This document shows, one piece after another, positions 17,081-27,400 of a stretch of 64,000 nt of DNA. Source of the DNA: Bacteroidia bacterium (GTDB lineage Bacteria; Bacteroidota; Bacteroidia; J057); assembly GCA_033391075.1 (NCBI GenBank), contig JAWPMV010000001.1, positions 6,200,001-6,264,000 of the forward strand. The letters run 5' to 3'. A program made the position numbers and the translations under genes. Positions within the stretch are counted from its first letter, which is position 1. Each line of letters starts with the position of its first letter. Under the pieces are notes generated by a model. That model was not told where the DNA came from. It saw nothing but the letters and a program-made list of their open reading frames with translations, and did not search any database.

Positions 17081-18730
17081 ATGCTAAATGAAATCAACCC
17101 AGGCTCAACCCGTAGTTGGGAAAAATTATCCCAGCACTTTGAGCAAATGAAAGCGACTCATATGCGAGATCTTTTCAACTCAAATGCAAAAAGATTTGAG
17201 AAGTTCTCCCTCCAATTTGAAGATATACTCCTCGATTATTCGAAAAATATAATTACAGCCGAGACCCTCGCGCTTTTGCTTTCTCTGGCAGATGAATGTG
17301 AGCTTGCCGACAGCATCATCGCCATGTTTGCCGGAGGTATAATCAACCAAACGGAAAAACGTGCGGTACTTCATACTGCTCTTAGAAACAGAAGCAATCG
17401 CCCCATCCATGTGAATGGAAAAAACATCATGGAAGAGGTCAATTCAGTCCTGGACCGCATGGAAGCTTTTAGCAATCGCCTCCATAGTGGAGAAATGAAG
17501 GGCTTCACAGGAAAACCCATCACTTCCCTTGTAAATATCGGAATTGGGGGATCAGATCTGGGTCCCGTGATGGTAACTGAAGCTTTGAAGCCTTATTGGA
17601 AAGAGGGAATAGAGGTACACTATGTGTCCAATGTCGATGGCACGCATATCAGTGAGATTTTGAAAAAGGTAGATCCGGAAACTACTCTTTTCATGATTGC
17701 TTCAAAGACCTTCACCACCCAGGAAACCATGACCAATGCAAGGTCTGCTCGCGAATGGTTCCTGCAAACTGCCAGCGATTCTTCTTTCATCAAAGATCAT
17801 TTCATTGCGCTTTCTACCAATCAGGAAAAAGTAGAAGAATTTGGGATCGATCCCGCCAATATGTTTGGTTTCTGGGATTGGGTAGGGGGAAGGTATTCCC
17901 TTTGGTCCGCCATCGGTATGTCCATTTCCTGTACCATTGGATTTGACAATTTCAAGCAATTGCTGGAAGGGGCACATGCTATGGACGAGCACTTCAGAAA
18001 TACACCTTTCGAAGAAAACCTTCCGGTCATCCTCGCCCTGATTGGCATTTGGTACAATAATTTTTACGGAGCAGAAACAGAAGCTATCCTTCCTTACGAT
18101 CAATACATGCATCGATTCCCGGCCTATTTCCAGCAAGGAAATATGGAGAGTAATGGGAAGTATGTCGGCAGAGATGGCAAGTCTGTTTCTTATCAGACCG
18201 GACCGATCATTTGGGGAGAACCAGGTACCAATGGACAGCATGCTTTTTATCAGTTGATTCATCAGGGTACAAAAATGATTCCTGCTGACTTTCTAGCTCC
18301 TGCCGTTTCCCACAATCCTATCGGTGATCACCATCCAAAATTGATGGCTAATTTCTTTGCACAGACAGAGGCCTTGATGAAAGGGAAAACCGAAGCAGAA
18401 GTTGTGGGAGAATTGAAGGAAGCGGGCAAAAGTGAAAAAGAAATAGAATTTCTGACTCCTTTCAAGGTATTCGAGGGAAATAAGCCGACCAACTCCATAC
18501 TTTTCAAAGAACTTAATCCCCGTACGCTGGGAAGTCTTATTGCTATGTATGAACATAAGATTTTCGTACAGGGCGCCATCTGGAATATCTTCAGTTTTGA
18601 CCAGTGGGGAGTTGAGCTGGGAAAACAATTGGCCAAAAAGATCCTGCCGGAACTGGAAGACGGTATCGCGGTCAATACCCATGACGTTTCGACCAATGGG
18701 CTGATCAATGCGTACAAAAAAATGCGCTAG
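17081..18730 (+). CDS. pgi: Glucose-6-phosphate isomerase
   Basis: The 549-residue enzyme interconverts glucose-6-phosphate and fructose-6-phosphate in glycolysis. Family signatures are clear: [14 protein letters not shown], the [17 protein letters not shown] block with the catalytic Glu, [20 protein letters not shown], and a C-terminal [14 protein letters not shown] with the catalytic Lys. Length matches the long bacterial type. A TACTTTTG box ends five bases before the ATG. Confidence 0.96.
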   Translation: MLNEINPGSTRSWEKLSQHFEQMKATHMRDLFNSNAKRFEKFSLQFEDILLDYSKNIITAETLALLLSLADECELADSIIAMFAGGIINQTEKRAVLHTALRNRSNRPIHVNGKNIMEEVNSVLDRMEAFSNRLHSGEMKGFTGKPITSLVNIGIGGSDLGPVMVTEALKPYWKEGIEVHYVSNVDGTHISEILKKVDPETTLFMIASKTFTTQETMTNARSAREWFLQTASDSSFIKDHFIALSTNQEKVEEFGIDPANMFGFWDWVGGRYSLWSAIGMSISCTIGFDNFKQLLEGAHAMDEHFRNTPFEENLPVILALIGIWYNNFYGAETEAILPYDQYMHRFPAYFQQGNMESNGKYVGRDGKSVSYQTGPIIWGEPGTNGQHAFYQLIHQGTKMIPADFLAPAVSHNPIGDHHPKLMANFFAQTEALMKGKTEAEVVGELKEAGKSEKEIEFLTPFKVFEGNKPTNSILFKELNPRTLGSLIAMYEHKIFVQGAIWNIFSFDQWGVELGKQLAKKILPELEDGIAVNTHDVSTNGLINAYKKMR

Positions 18731-18792
18731 CTCTGACCCCCATATACAACCTTTTGAGTTTAGCATATACTTTTAGGATAGGCATATACATC

Positions 18793-19959
18793 ATGAAAAA
18801 GTTTAGCATACTACTCCTTTTTTTACCGATGCTTCTGGCAGCTCGGCCCCTATCCAATCAAGCCAGGATTAGCCTCATTACCTGTGCACCGGGAAATGAA
18901 ATTTACTCGGCTTTTGGGCATAGTGCCATTCGTGTCTATGATCCTCTCAATCGAATAGATATGGTGTATGGATATGGGACCTTCGATTTCTCGGATCCCA
19001 TGTTTCTCCCCAAATTTATTCAACGGGATCTGATGTATTTTCTGGATGTGGATCAGTATCCGCAATTCAAGTATGCTTACGAATATTTTCAGCGGTCCTT
19101 TGATGAGCAGATTTTCGATTTGGATTCAGCTCAAAATCAGCGGATTTATGATTTTCTGGAAAACAATATGCGACCGGAGAATCGCTTTTATCTCTATGAT
19201 TTTTTCTTTGACAATTGTGCCACACGTATCAGAGATGTAGTCTACAATGAATTGGAGGGAGAATTGATAATCCCCAATAAAGACGAACCCTCAGAATTTA
19301 CTTTTCGGAATATTCTCGATCAGTATTTGATGGAAAGTCCCTGGATGGATTTTGGGATTGACCTTGCATTGGGGGCGGTAGTGGATGTGAAAGCTACTCC
19401 CTGGGAGCAGACCTTTCATCCGGATTATCTTTCCTCTGTGATTGGTGGAGCCAGCTTAAAGAATGGGAAAGCTCTGGTAGCCAATAAACAGAATCTGTAT
19501 AACGCACCTTCTCCCCTCACCAAAGGAAATCCTTTTACGGCCCCGCTTACCATAAGTATTATTGCTTTGCTGGCTGTGGGATTTTTTAGTTGGAAAAATC
19601 GGGAACTAGCCAAAAAGAGATTTATCGGTGATGGGATTTTCTTTACTGTGCTGGGGCTCGGAGGTTTGCTATTGTTCTTTTTATGGTTCGGTACAGACCA
19701 TATTGCCACTAAACAAAATTGGAATTTACTATGGTTTCTTCCTACTCATCTGGTGGCTGGAATTCTTCTGTTTAGAAAAAATAAAGCTCCCTGGTTAAAG
19801 ACCTATTTCATAATTAGTGGGGGAATGGCCGTATTGGTACTGCTAGGCTGGTATGTGATTCCTCAGGCTTTTCACATAGCCTTTATCCCTCTTTTGCTCA
19901 TCATCGCTTTGAGAGCCTGGATATTGTTCAAAAAACTGCCAGCAGAAGTGAAGACGTGA
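18793..19959 (+). CDS. DUF4105 (Lnb N-terminal periplasmic) domain membrane protein
   Basis: The 388-residue product starts with a signal peptide (MKKFSILLLFLPMLLAARP). A periplasmic DUF4105 domain follows, with ISLITCAPGNEIYSAFGHSA and a later FDNCATRIRDV, a Cys/His papain-like pattern. Four membrane helices lie in the last 140 residues. The ATG at 18793 is chosen because it gives the signal peptide at the N-terminus. Related proteins occur widely in Bacteroidota and the function is unknown. A strong hairpin follows the stop. Confidence 0.8.
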   Translation: MKKFSILLLFLPMLLAARPLSNQARISLITCAPGNEIYSAFGHSAIRVYDPLNRIDMVYGYGTFDFSDPMFLPKFIQRDLMYFLDVDQYPQFKYAYEYFQRSFDEQIFDLDSAQNQRIYDFLENNMRPENRFYLYDFFFDNCATRIRDVVYNELEGELIIPNKDEPSEFTFRNILDQYLMESPWMDFGIDLALGAVVDVKATPWEQTFHPDYLSSVIGGASLKNGKALVANKQNLYNAPSPLTKGNPFTAPLTISIIALLAVGFFSWKNRELAKKRFIGDGIFFTVLGLGGLLLFFLWFGTDHIATKQNWNLLWFLPTHLVAGILLFRKNKAPWLKTYFIISGGMAVLVLLGWYVIPQAFHIAFIPLLLIIALRAWILFKKLPAEVKT

Positions 19960-20003
19960 AAAGGATTCGATTCTGTTTTTCCAGATTGAGTTTATTATAA
20001 AAT

Positions 20004-20034
20004 ACAAAAAGGCGCCTCAGGGGCGCCTTTTTGT
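20004..20034. terminator. Bidirectional rho-independent terminator
   Basis: ACAAAAAGGCGCC, loop TCAGG, then GGCGCCTTTTTGT form a perfect 13-base stem with T tracts on both strands. It serves the DUF4105 gene from the left and the DUF2911 gene from the right. Confidence 0.88.
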
Positions 20035-20054
20035 ATAATTGATCGGCGAAATGA

Positions 20055-20615
20055 TCAGGAATTTCTTACAATCGGCACAGGCACTTTGGTTTTGTCCCAC
20101 ATCAGATTCATGTGAACCGTATTAGCGTCTACTTCTTCAAATTCGATGGTAAACTGCTCAAATTCTGAACTGGCAGTTCCGGAAGAAACTTCCACTTGCA
20201 TGACATCCAACTCATGGTCAACCTCAAAGGCTCCCCATCTTCCCAATTCAGTATTGAGACCGATGGTCCAATTGGATTCTCCAGGAATAGCATAAACTAC
20301 ATATTCTCCAGCCCCTAATTCCTGTCCCCCAAAGTTTACTGTCTGATTGATTTTTATCTGAGTGGCTTCATTGGCCCCCATTCTCCAATACTCTCCATAA
20401 GGCTGAAGAGCACCATCAGCAGAAGAACCAAAGATCAATCTGCCTTTTTTAAAGGGACGGCAATATACCACAGACATTTCCAGTCCTTCTTTAGAATACT
20501 CTGCAGTAGATTTAGGACTATGATTTCTTGTAGTAGCTAATGTGTAGGCAATATAGCCTCCAAAGGCGAGGACGATGCCCAGGATAAGGAGTAAAATAAT
20601 ACGTCGCGTACTCAT
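20055..20615 (-). CDS. DUF2911 domain protein
   Basis: The 186-residue protein has an N-terminal membrane anchor or signal (IILLLILGIVLAFGGYIAYTL) and a DUF2911 domain: VVYCRPFKKGRLIFG, YGEYWRMGANEATQI, GEYVVYAIPGESNWTIGL. The family is common in Bacteroidota, usually exported, and of unknown function. It is probably anchored to the inner membrane and faces the periplasm. Confidence 0.85.
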   Translation of the reverse strand: MSTRRIILLLILGIVLAFGGYIAYTLATTRNHSPKSTAEYSKEGLEMSVVYCRPFKKGRLIFGSSADGALQPYGEYWRMGANEATQIKINQTVNFGGQELGAGEYVVYAIPGESNWTIGLNTELGRWGAFEVDHELDVMQVEVSSGTASSEFEQFTIEFEEVDANTVHMNLMWDKTKVPVPIVRNS

Positions 20616-20708
20616 ATCGGAAATTAGAATTGTTTGCGTTTAGTTTAGCTTTTCGGATAGTTTTAATCCATCGCAATATACATCACATTTTTGAAAGAAT
20701 CGGGAAGT

Positions 20709-21344
20709 CTATTTGAACATAGTTCTTCTCCCAATGACACTACAGATCGGACATTCTGTAGGTTTATGGCCACGTGCAGGACAATATTCTCTTCCAAAAA
20801 AGATGATCTGCAAATGAAGTTTGTTCCATTTTTCTTCGGGAAAAAGTCGCTTGGCATCTTTCTCTGTTTGCACGACGTTTTTCCCTGTGCTCAAGGTCCA
20901 GCGATCCATCAAACGATGAATGTGAGTATCAACCGGAAATGCCGGAACCCCAAATGCCTGAGACATCACGACCGAAGCTGTTTTATGTCCTACCCCGGGC
21001 AATTCTTCCAAATCCTCAAAACTTTGCGGAACGATTCCCTTATGTTTATCTAACAGGATATGGGATAGCTCTGAGATAGCTTTTGATTTCCTGGGCGAAA
21101 GGCCACAAGGTCTGATGATTTGTCTGATTTCATCTACCTCCAGTCCGATCATGGCCTGAGGAGTGTCTGCTCTTTCAAATAAAAGAGGCGTGATCTGATT
21201 TACACGGATGTCTGTACACTGAGCCGAGAGGAGAACTGCTATCAATAAAGTGTAGGGATCCTGATGGTCGAGTGGGACTGGAGTTTCAGGATAAAGTGCT
21301 TCGAGTTTCTCTATAACAAAATGTGCTTTTTCCTTTTTATTCAT
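20709..21344 (-). CDS. nth: Endonuclease III
   Basis: The 211-residue DNA glycosylase/AP lyase removes oxidised pyrimidines. It has the helix-hairpin-helix LEELPGVGHKTASVVM with the catalytic Lys, and AFPVDTHIHRLMDRW with the catalytic Asp. The C-terminal iron-sulfur loop reads YCPARGHKPTECPICSVIGR and shows three Cys where the Escherichia coli enzyme has four. The start overlaps the stop of the upstream membrane protein gene by four bases. Confidence 0.92.
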   Translation of the reverse strand: MNKKEKAHFVIEKLEALYPETPVPLDHQDPYTLLIAVLLSAQCTDIRVNQITPLLFERADTPQAMIGLEVDEIRQIIRPCGLSPRKSKAISELSHILLDKHKGIVPQSFEDLEELPGVGHKTASVVMSQAFGVPAFPVDTHIHRLMDRWTLSTGKNVVQTEKDAKRLFPEEKWNKLHLQIIFFGREYCPARGHKPTECPICSVIGRRTMFK

Positions 21345-21679
21345 GCTTTATTTTCTGTTGAACCAATCTCCTCTATCATTTCCTCCAATCCATCTTCCCC
21401 TCTGTTTTCCAAATTTCTTTTCAAAAAATAAAAGAGAACACGTGCTACAAGTATTCCCAAAATCACCCCTGCAACGATGCTCAGGTTATAGCCAAAATTG
21501 AGGTACCAAACATAAAGTACCGCCAATTCAACTCCCACCCACAAAACAACCGTATAAATACTCCAAATGAGGGGTTCTTCTCCCTTTTCCAGCGCTAACT
21601 TTCGCATATCCCTGGACAATAAAAATATCCGAAGGATCTCGAGTACACATGCTGCAGCTATGAACCATTGGAGAATCAT
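21341..21679 (-). CDS. Hypothetical three-helix membrane protein
   Basis: The 112-residue protein has predicted membrane helices near residues 3-18, 38-60 and 65-88, and an acidic C-terminal tail (RGEDGLEEMIEEIGSTENKA). It overlaps nth by four bases (ATGA), so the two are translated as a unit. No family is recognised. Confidence 0.6.
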   Translation of the reverse strand: MILQWFIAAACVLEILRIFLLSRDMRKLALEKGEEPLIWSIYTVVLWVGVELAVLYVWYLNFGYNLSIVAGVILGILVARVLFYFLKRNLENRGEDGLEEMIEEIGSTENKA

Positions 21680-21770
21680 AGCCCTAAGTTACATATTGAC
21701 CTCAATAAATTCAGAAATTAGATTAAACCTTTCTAAACTCTCATAGTCTATCCACTACACACGTCAAGGT

Positions 21771-23171
21771 ATGATAGCTAAACAACAACAAATACAGCAC
21801 CTCTATCAGCGTGCAGGCTTTGGGCTAAGACCCGATGAACTGGCAAAGAAAGAGGGCAGTAGCATCCCCAAACTGGTAGAGGAACTATTCAGAGATTCTG
21901 AAAAGGTTTCGCAGCTAGGTTTCATCTCAGATCCCCTTAAAGGTCGTTCCGATAAAGAAGTCAAGGACCTCAAGCTCGCAGTCCTTTTCGTCAAATCTTT
22001 CCAGCAACTCCAGAAACTCAATTTACACTGGATGGATAAGATGGCGACTGATCCCGGACAGCTTCGGGAGCGCATGACTTTCTTTTGGCACAATCACTTT
22101 GCCACCCATGTCAAGATCTCCTGGCTGATGCAGGTCCAGAACAATACCCTCCGCAAACATGCACTGGGCAACTTCCGGAAAATGTTGCATGCCATCGCCA
22201 AGGATCCAGCCATGCTCATTTACCTCAACAACCAACAGAATACCAAAAAAGCTCCCAATGAAAATTTCGCTCGCGAAGTTATGGAGCTATTCACTTTGGG
22301 AGAAGGGAAATATACAGAGCAGGACATCAAGGAGTCAGCACGGGCATTTACCGGTTGGAAAACCAATCGGAGGGGGCAGTATGAATTTAACAGGAAGCAG
22401 CATGATTTCGGAGAAAAGACCTTCATGGGAAAGAAAGGCAATTTTAGCGGAGAAGAAATCATCGATATGATTCTGGACAAACCGGAGTGCGCGGAGTTCA
22501 TCACCCGAAAAGTCTATCAGTATTTCGTGAATCCCATTGTGGATGAGAAAATCGTAAAAAAACTCGCCAAAGAGTTTTACAAGAGCGACTATGATATTAG
22601 CACCCTCTTACTTAATATCTTTCTTTCGGACTGGTTTTATGAAGAAAAGAATCGGGGATGTCTGATCAAATCGCCAGTCGAACTGATTGTCAGTTATAAG
22701 CGTTTGCTCGACATTGAAATGAGAAACGAACGCTTTCTCCTTCAAAATCAGCGCCTTTTGGGTCAAATGCTTTTCAATCCGCCCAATGTAGCCGGATGGC
22801 CCCACGCAACAGAATGGATCGATAGTAGCTCGCTCATGATCCGCATGCGTCTGCCGGGCATCATATTTGGCATGGATGAATTTGACATTGAAGTGGATCC
22901 GGAATATGAAAGCATGGGAGTTGAGGATAATAAAGTCTGGGTACCCAAACGACAAAAAGCACATGCAAATTGGAGACCCATCCTGAAACATTTTCGCAAT
23001 GTTCCGACAAAAGACTTGGCAGAAGCTATCGTCAACAGCCTCATTCTTTCGCCCAAAGATAGAATTGACCTAAAAGCCATGAGAGACTTTGCAGATAATA
23101 ATGACAGGGAAAGTTTGATCAAGACCCTCTTCATTCGATGCATGGCTTTGCCCGAATTTCAGAGCTGCTAA
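21771..23171 (+). CDS. DUF1800 domain protein
   Basis: The 466-residue product matches the DUF1800 family. It has HLYQRAGFGLRPDEL at the start, ERMTFFWHNHFATH, LRKHALGNFRKMLHAIAKDP, NENFAREVMELFTLGEG, and FNPPNVAGWPHATEWID near the C-terminus. These proteins are normally encoded next to a DUF1501 protein, as here 30 bases downstream. The function of the pair is not established; an exported role is likely from the partner's signal. No signal peptide is visible in this one. Confidence 0.9.
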   Translation: MIAKQQQIQHLYQRAGFGLRPDELAKKEGSSIPKLVEELFRDSEKVSQLGFISDPLKGRSDKEVKDLKLAVLFVKSFQQLQKLNLHWMDKMATDPGQLRERMTFFWHNHFATHVKISWLMQVQNNTLRKHALGNFRKMLHAIAKDPAMLIYLNNQQNTKKAPNENFAREVMELFTLGEGKYTEQDIKESARAFTGWKTNRRGQYEFNRKQHDFGEKTFMGKKGNFSGEEIIDMILDKPECAEFITRKVYQYFVNPIVDEKIVKKLAKEFYKSDYDISTLLLNIFLSDWFYEEKNRGCLIKSPVELIVSYKRLLDIEMRNERFLLQNQRLLGQMLFNPPNVAGWPHATEWIDSSSLMIRMRLPGIIFGMDEFDIEVDPEYESMGVEDNKVWVPKRQKAHANWRPILKHFRNVPTKDLAEAIVNSLILSPKDRIDLKAMRDFADNNDRESLIKTLFIRCMALPEFQSC

Positions 23172-23201
23172 CTCCTTCTTTACAACACAGAAAAAATAGA
23201 C

Positions 23202-24407
23202 ATGTCAAATCGCAGAGATTTTTTAAAAATAAGTTCCCTGGCTTCGGCCTCAGTTCTCTTACCCAATTTCCTAAAAAGCACCGGAAAGGCTGATTTTGCT
23301 TCTTCTACCAAAGGCAAGGTCTTAGTCGTAATCCAACTTTCAGGAGGCAATGATGGATTGAATACGGTGGTTCCTTTCAGAAATGATATTTACTATGAAA
23401 ATCGACCCAAACTAGGATTGGCTAAAGAAGAAGTTTTGCAGATGAATGATGAGCTAGGACTCCACCCTTCCCTGGAAGGAATGATGAATCTATATGATGA
23501 AGGGGAAGTCAGTGTCATCAATAGCGTGGGCTATCCCAATCCCAATCGCTCGCATTTCCGATCCATGGACATTTGGCACAGCGCCAGTCGTTCCGATCAG
23601 TATTTGCAAAGTGGATGGATCGGCCGATTTCTCGACTCAGCCTGTGATAAGGGGAACATTAGCCCTCACTCGGCCATAGAACTTTCAGACAGCCTTAGTC
23701 TTGCCTTAAAAGGAAAGCAAATCAAAGGCCTGGCTACGAATAATCCCAAAACTCTGTTTCAGGCTACGCGCGATCCCTTTATCCAGGTATTGGCCAAACA
23801 GCCACAGCAAAAGCATGAAGATCATCCCAATATCGATTACCTCCACAAAACCCTGATTGAGGCTAGTTCTTCCGCAAAATATCTGCACGAAAAATCCAAG
23901 ATTTATAAATCCTGGGCTTCTTATCCGGCCAATAAGTTTGGGAAGCGACTCAAAACCATTTCCGAACTCATCATTTCCGGCAGCAATACCCGGGTCTACT
24001 ATGTTTCCCATTCCGGTTTTGATACCCATGTAAATCAAAAAGGACAGCATGCCAGACTCCTTGAGCAATATGACAAAGGTATTTCAGCTTTTGTCGAAGA
24101 TTTGAAGAAGAATGATCGATTCAAGGATGTTATGATCATGACTTTCTCTGAATTTGGCAGAAGGGTAAAGCAAAATGCTGGCGGAGGAACAGATCACGGA
24201 ACGGCCAACAATCTCTTTCTGATGGGTGGGGATCTGAAAAAGGCTGGGGTTTATAACAAAGCTCCCAATCTTAAAGAACTCGATAAAGGAGACTTGAAAT
24301 TTGAGATTGATTTTCGAAGAGTATATGCCTCTTTATTAGACAATTGGTTGGAGGTAGATTCGGAGGGGATTTTAGGGGAAAGTTTTAAGAAACTTAAAGT
24401 CGTTTAG
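23202..24407 (+). CDS. DUF1501 domain protein with twin-arginine signal
   Basis: The 401-residue protein begins with a twin-arginine type signal (SNRRDFLKISSLASASVLLP), implying export in folded form. The body carries VVIQLSGGNDGLNTVVPF, NPNRSHFRSMDIWHSAS, HSGFDTHVNQKGQHARLL and FSEFGRRVKQNAGGGTDHG. These put it in the alkaline phosphatase/sulfatase-like DUF1501 family, with Asp/His residues that could bind metals. It is co-transcribed with the DUF1800 gene. The substrate is unknown. Confidence 0.9.
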   Translation: MSNRRDFLKISSLASASVLLPNFLKSTGKADFASSTKGKVLVVIQLSGGNDGLNTVVPFRNDIYYENRPKLGLAKEEVLQMNDELGLHPSLEGMMNLYDEGEVSVINSVGYPNPNRSHFRSMDIWHSASRSDQYLQSGWIGRFLDSACDKGNISPHSAIELSDSLSLALKGKQIKGLATNNPKTLFQATRDPFIQVLAKQPQQKHEDHPNIDYLHKTLIEASSSAKYLHEKSKIYKSWASYPANKFGKRLKTISELIISGSNTRVYYVSHSGFDTHVNQKGQHARLLEQYDKGISAFVEDLKKNDRFKDVMIMTFSEFGRRVKQNAGGGTDHGTANNLFLMGGDLKKAGVYNKAPNLKELDKGDLKFEIDFRRVYASLLDNWLEVDSEGILGESFKKLKVV

Positions 24408-24418
24408 CTCCTAATAAT

Positions 24419-24452
24419 AAAAGGCCCGATCTCTTCTGAGATCGGGCCTTTT
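24419..24452. terminator. Bidirectional rho-independent terminator
   Basis: AAAAGGCCCGATCTC, loop TTCT, GAGATCGGGCCTTTT is a perfect 15-base stem with T runs on both strands. It separates the DUF1501 gene from the convergent giant PKD gene. Confidence 0.9.
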
Positions 24453-24466
24453 GGTATATATCATTT

Positions 24467-27400
24467 CTATTTTGTGATCGTAATTGTTCGACTTTGATCG
24501 ATCTTTACTCCTTCAAAATCAAGGGCTCTCATCACATACACATACACACCTTCCTGAGCCATTTTACCATCCAGGGTTCTTCCATCCCATTCAAAATCAG
24601 GATTTTCTGTTTCATAAACCATCTGTCCCCAACGATTGAAGACCTGGAAATTGAATTGACTCAATTTATAATGCCCAATCTTGTAGAAATCGTTGAATCC
24701 ATCTCCATTTGGCGAGAATGCACTCGGCATGGAGATATTCACAACTTTGATCACCTCGATCACCTTAGTTATTGTCAACTCACAGCCATTGATATCTACA
24801 GTTTTAAGGGTAACCAAGAATTTACCCGGATACTTATATTCATGAGAAGGAGCCGTTTCATTGGACGTATTTCCATCTCCGAAATCCCAGGACCAGGAAT
24901 CAATACCGATGGTAGAGTTAGCCTGGAAGTTGATTAAGGCAAGCGGAAGCTCGACTACATCTTCATTTGTTACAATACTCAATTCCTCATCATTGTAGAC
25001 ATAGCCATTGATGGGCTGTCTTTGGCTGAGGCATCCTTGCTCGGATTCAGCAGCTACATAATAGGTAGTCTGGAAAGGCAAAGGAGGAGTCACATAGGCA
25101 TTTCCTCTATGGAAAGGTTCCGTATCCGATTGGTTGAAATACCAATTGATGATAACTCCGGGTTCTGCTGTTACACGCAAATTGGCAGGATCACCAAAAC
25201 AAACCGTTTCTTCGATTACTTCAAGAATACGAGGAAGCTCAAACACAATGGCATCTCCAAAGGCACTGGCAACACAGCCCAAATCTGAAGTTAATTCCAT
25301 TTGGACCCTATAGGTTCCGGGTGCTGTATAGGTGAAACTTGGGTTTGGATCAGTAGAGCTGGAAGTAGCAGGATCGCCAAAGCTCCAGTTATAAGAAGCG
25401 ATACTACCAGAAACGATACTGGATGCATCCGAATTGAACATCGCCACTTCCTCCAGACAAACAGCATCTGAAACAAAACGAGGCTCAGGAGCAGGATCAA
25501 TCGTAATGGCTTTGGTAACCGTATCTACACAACCAGCCGAAGAGCGAACTGCGAGGGTTACATCATAAATTCCAGGCCCCAGATCAACATAATTGGTAGT
25601 CCCGTTTTCGCTTATATCTGTTTGACCATTTCCAAAATCCCACCAGGTATATTCGATGGGAGTATTTGAACCAATGGCTGTTTGATTCTGATAAACAACG
25701 GCAAGATTTTCACAGGTTTGATCCGGTACGAAATCAGCTACAGGCTCATCAAACACTTCGATTTGACGTTGAATCGTATTGATACATCCATTTCCGGTAG
25801 TTACCGTAAGAGTTATGGTATAAAATCCAGCAGCGCTGTATATGTGTACAGGATTAACCTCAGTGCTGGTATTATTAGCTCCACTTGCTGGATCTCCGAA
25901 ATCCCATTCATGCGTAGCGATAAAGTCCAATTGTCCAGCTACGGTTGAGGAAGTAGATACAAGGACAATACTATCGATACAGGCACTCACTACATCGAAG
26001 CTGGCTACCGGTATTGGACTTACAAATACGGTCTGGGTAAAGGCACTGACACAGCCCTGATCAGAGGTTGCGGTCAGCGTTGCATTATAAAAACCAAAGT
26101 CATTATACTCATGCAATACATTGGCTCCGATCTGAGAAGGAGTTCCATCTCCGAAATTCCAGGTATAGTTAGCGATACTTCCTGAGCTAATCGTACTTAC
26201 ATCCAAAAAGAGATTAGGATTATCCTCACATACATTGGTAAAGGTGAAATCAACCTGAGGAGAGGGATTTACTGTTACCTGATTGGATATGGTACTCTGA
26301 CATCCTCTGTCAGAAGTCACCTCCAGATTCACCTGATAATTACCAGGACTGGTGTAAACATGATTGGGGTTCTGATTGATATCCATGGGACTTCCATCTC
26401 CAAAATCCCAGGACCAGGAAACCAGGTTCCCATTAGCCAAAGTTGTATTATCTGTAAAGATGGTTTGTCCTCCTTCACAGACGATATTTGTCGTATAATC
26501 AGCTACAGGCTCCGGCAATACATTGACAGTACCAAAGACCGTATCTCCCGGACAACCAATATCATCATATCCGATCACATAGATACTAGAGTCCTGAGAA
26601 ATTCCTGCGAGGGTAATCGAAGGACTGGTAAATCCTCCAGCGCTCCAGGTATAACTATCCGCACCAGATGCTGTAAGGGTAGTGGAAGAACCCGGACAGA
26701 TTCCAAAGTCTCCACCAATCACAGCTGTCGGTCCCTCTTGCACCTCAACATTCACGAAGACGGGCGTACTTGCACATCCACTATTAAAAGATACAACTGA
26801 ATAAGTAGTATTGATATCCGGACCAACTCTGATCGTTGCAGAAGTATCTCCTGTGTTCCAAAGGAAGGTATTACCTGATCCCAGGTTATTGGATGCCACC
26901 AAATCTATACTATCTCCTTTACATATCTTGGGAACTGTAGGGCTGATGGCTGTGCTCAGAGAAGGATTAACATTTACGGTTACATAATCAAAGGTATTAC
27001 ACGTTCCGTCTGTTACTTCAACTGTATAATCCGTGCTGGTTTGGCCACTTCCATTATTAGGAAAACTAAAGGTAGGTTGAGCAATAGTAGGATTATCGAT
27101 AGAAGCATTAGGAGTCCAGGCATAGCTTTGTCCCGGTATGGCAGGTGTTCCTAACTGAGTTGTAAAGTTGGAACAAAGGGTAAGGTCGGGTCCAGCATCA
27201 GCTGTTACTCCTGTTGTCAGATTTGCTACTCCACTGATAGAACTTGTACAACCCAGGGTATCCTGAATCAATACATTGGTAAAGTAACTACCAGGAGCAG
27301 GATATAAGTGTGTAAAGGTCTCTTGATTGACATTGGGATTCCGGTTCAGGTTTCCATTTCCAGACCAGGTAGTTGTAGTAAATATATTGGCATAAGGACT

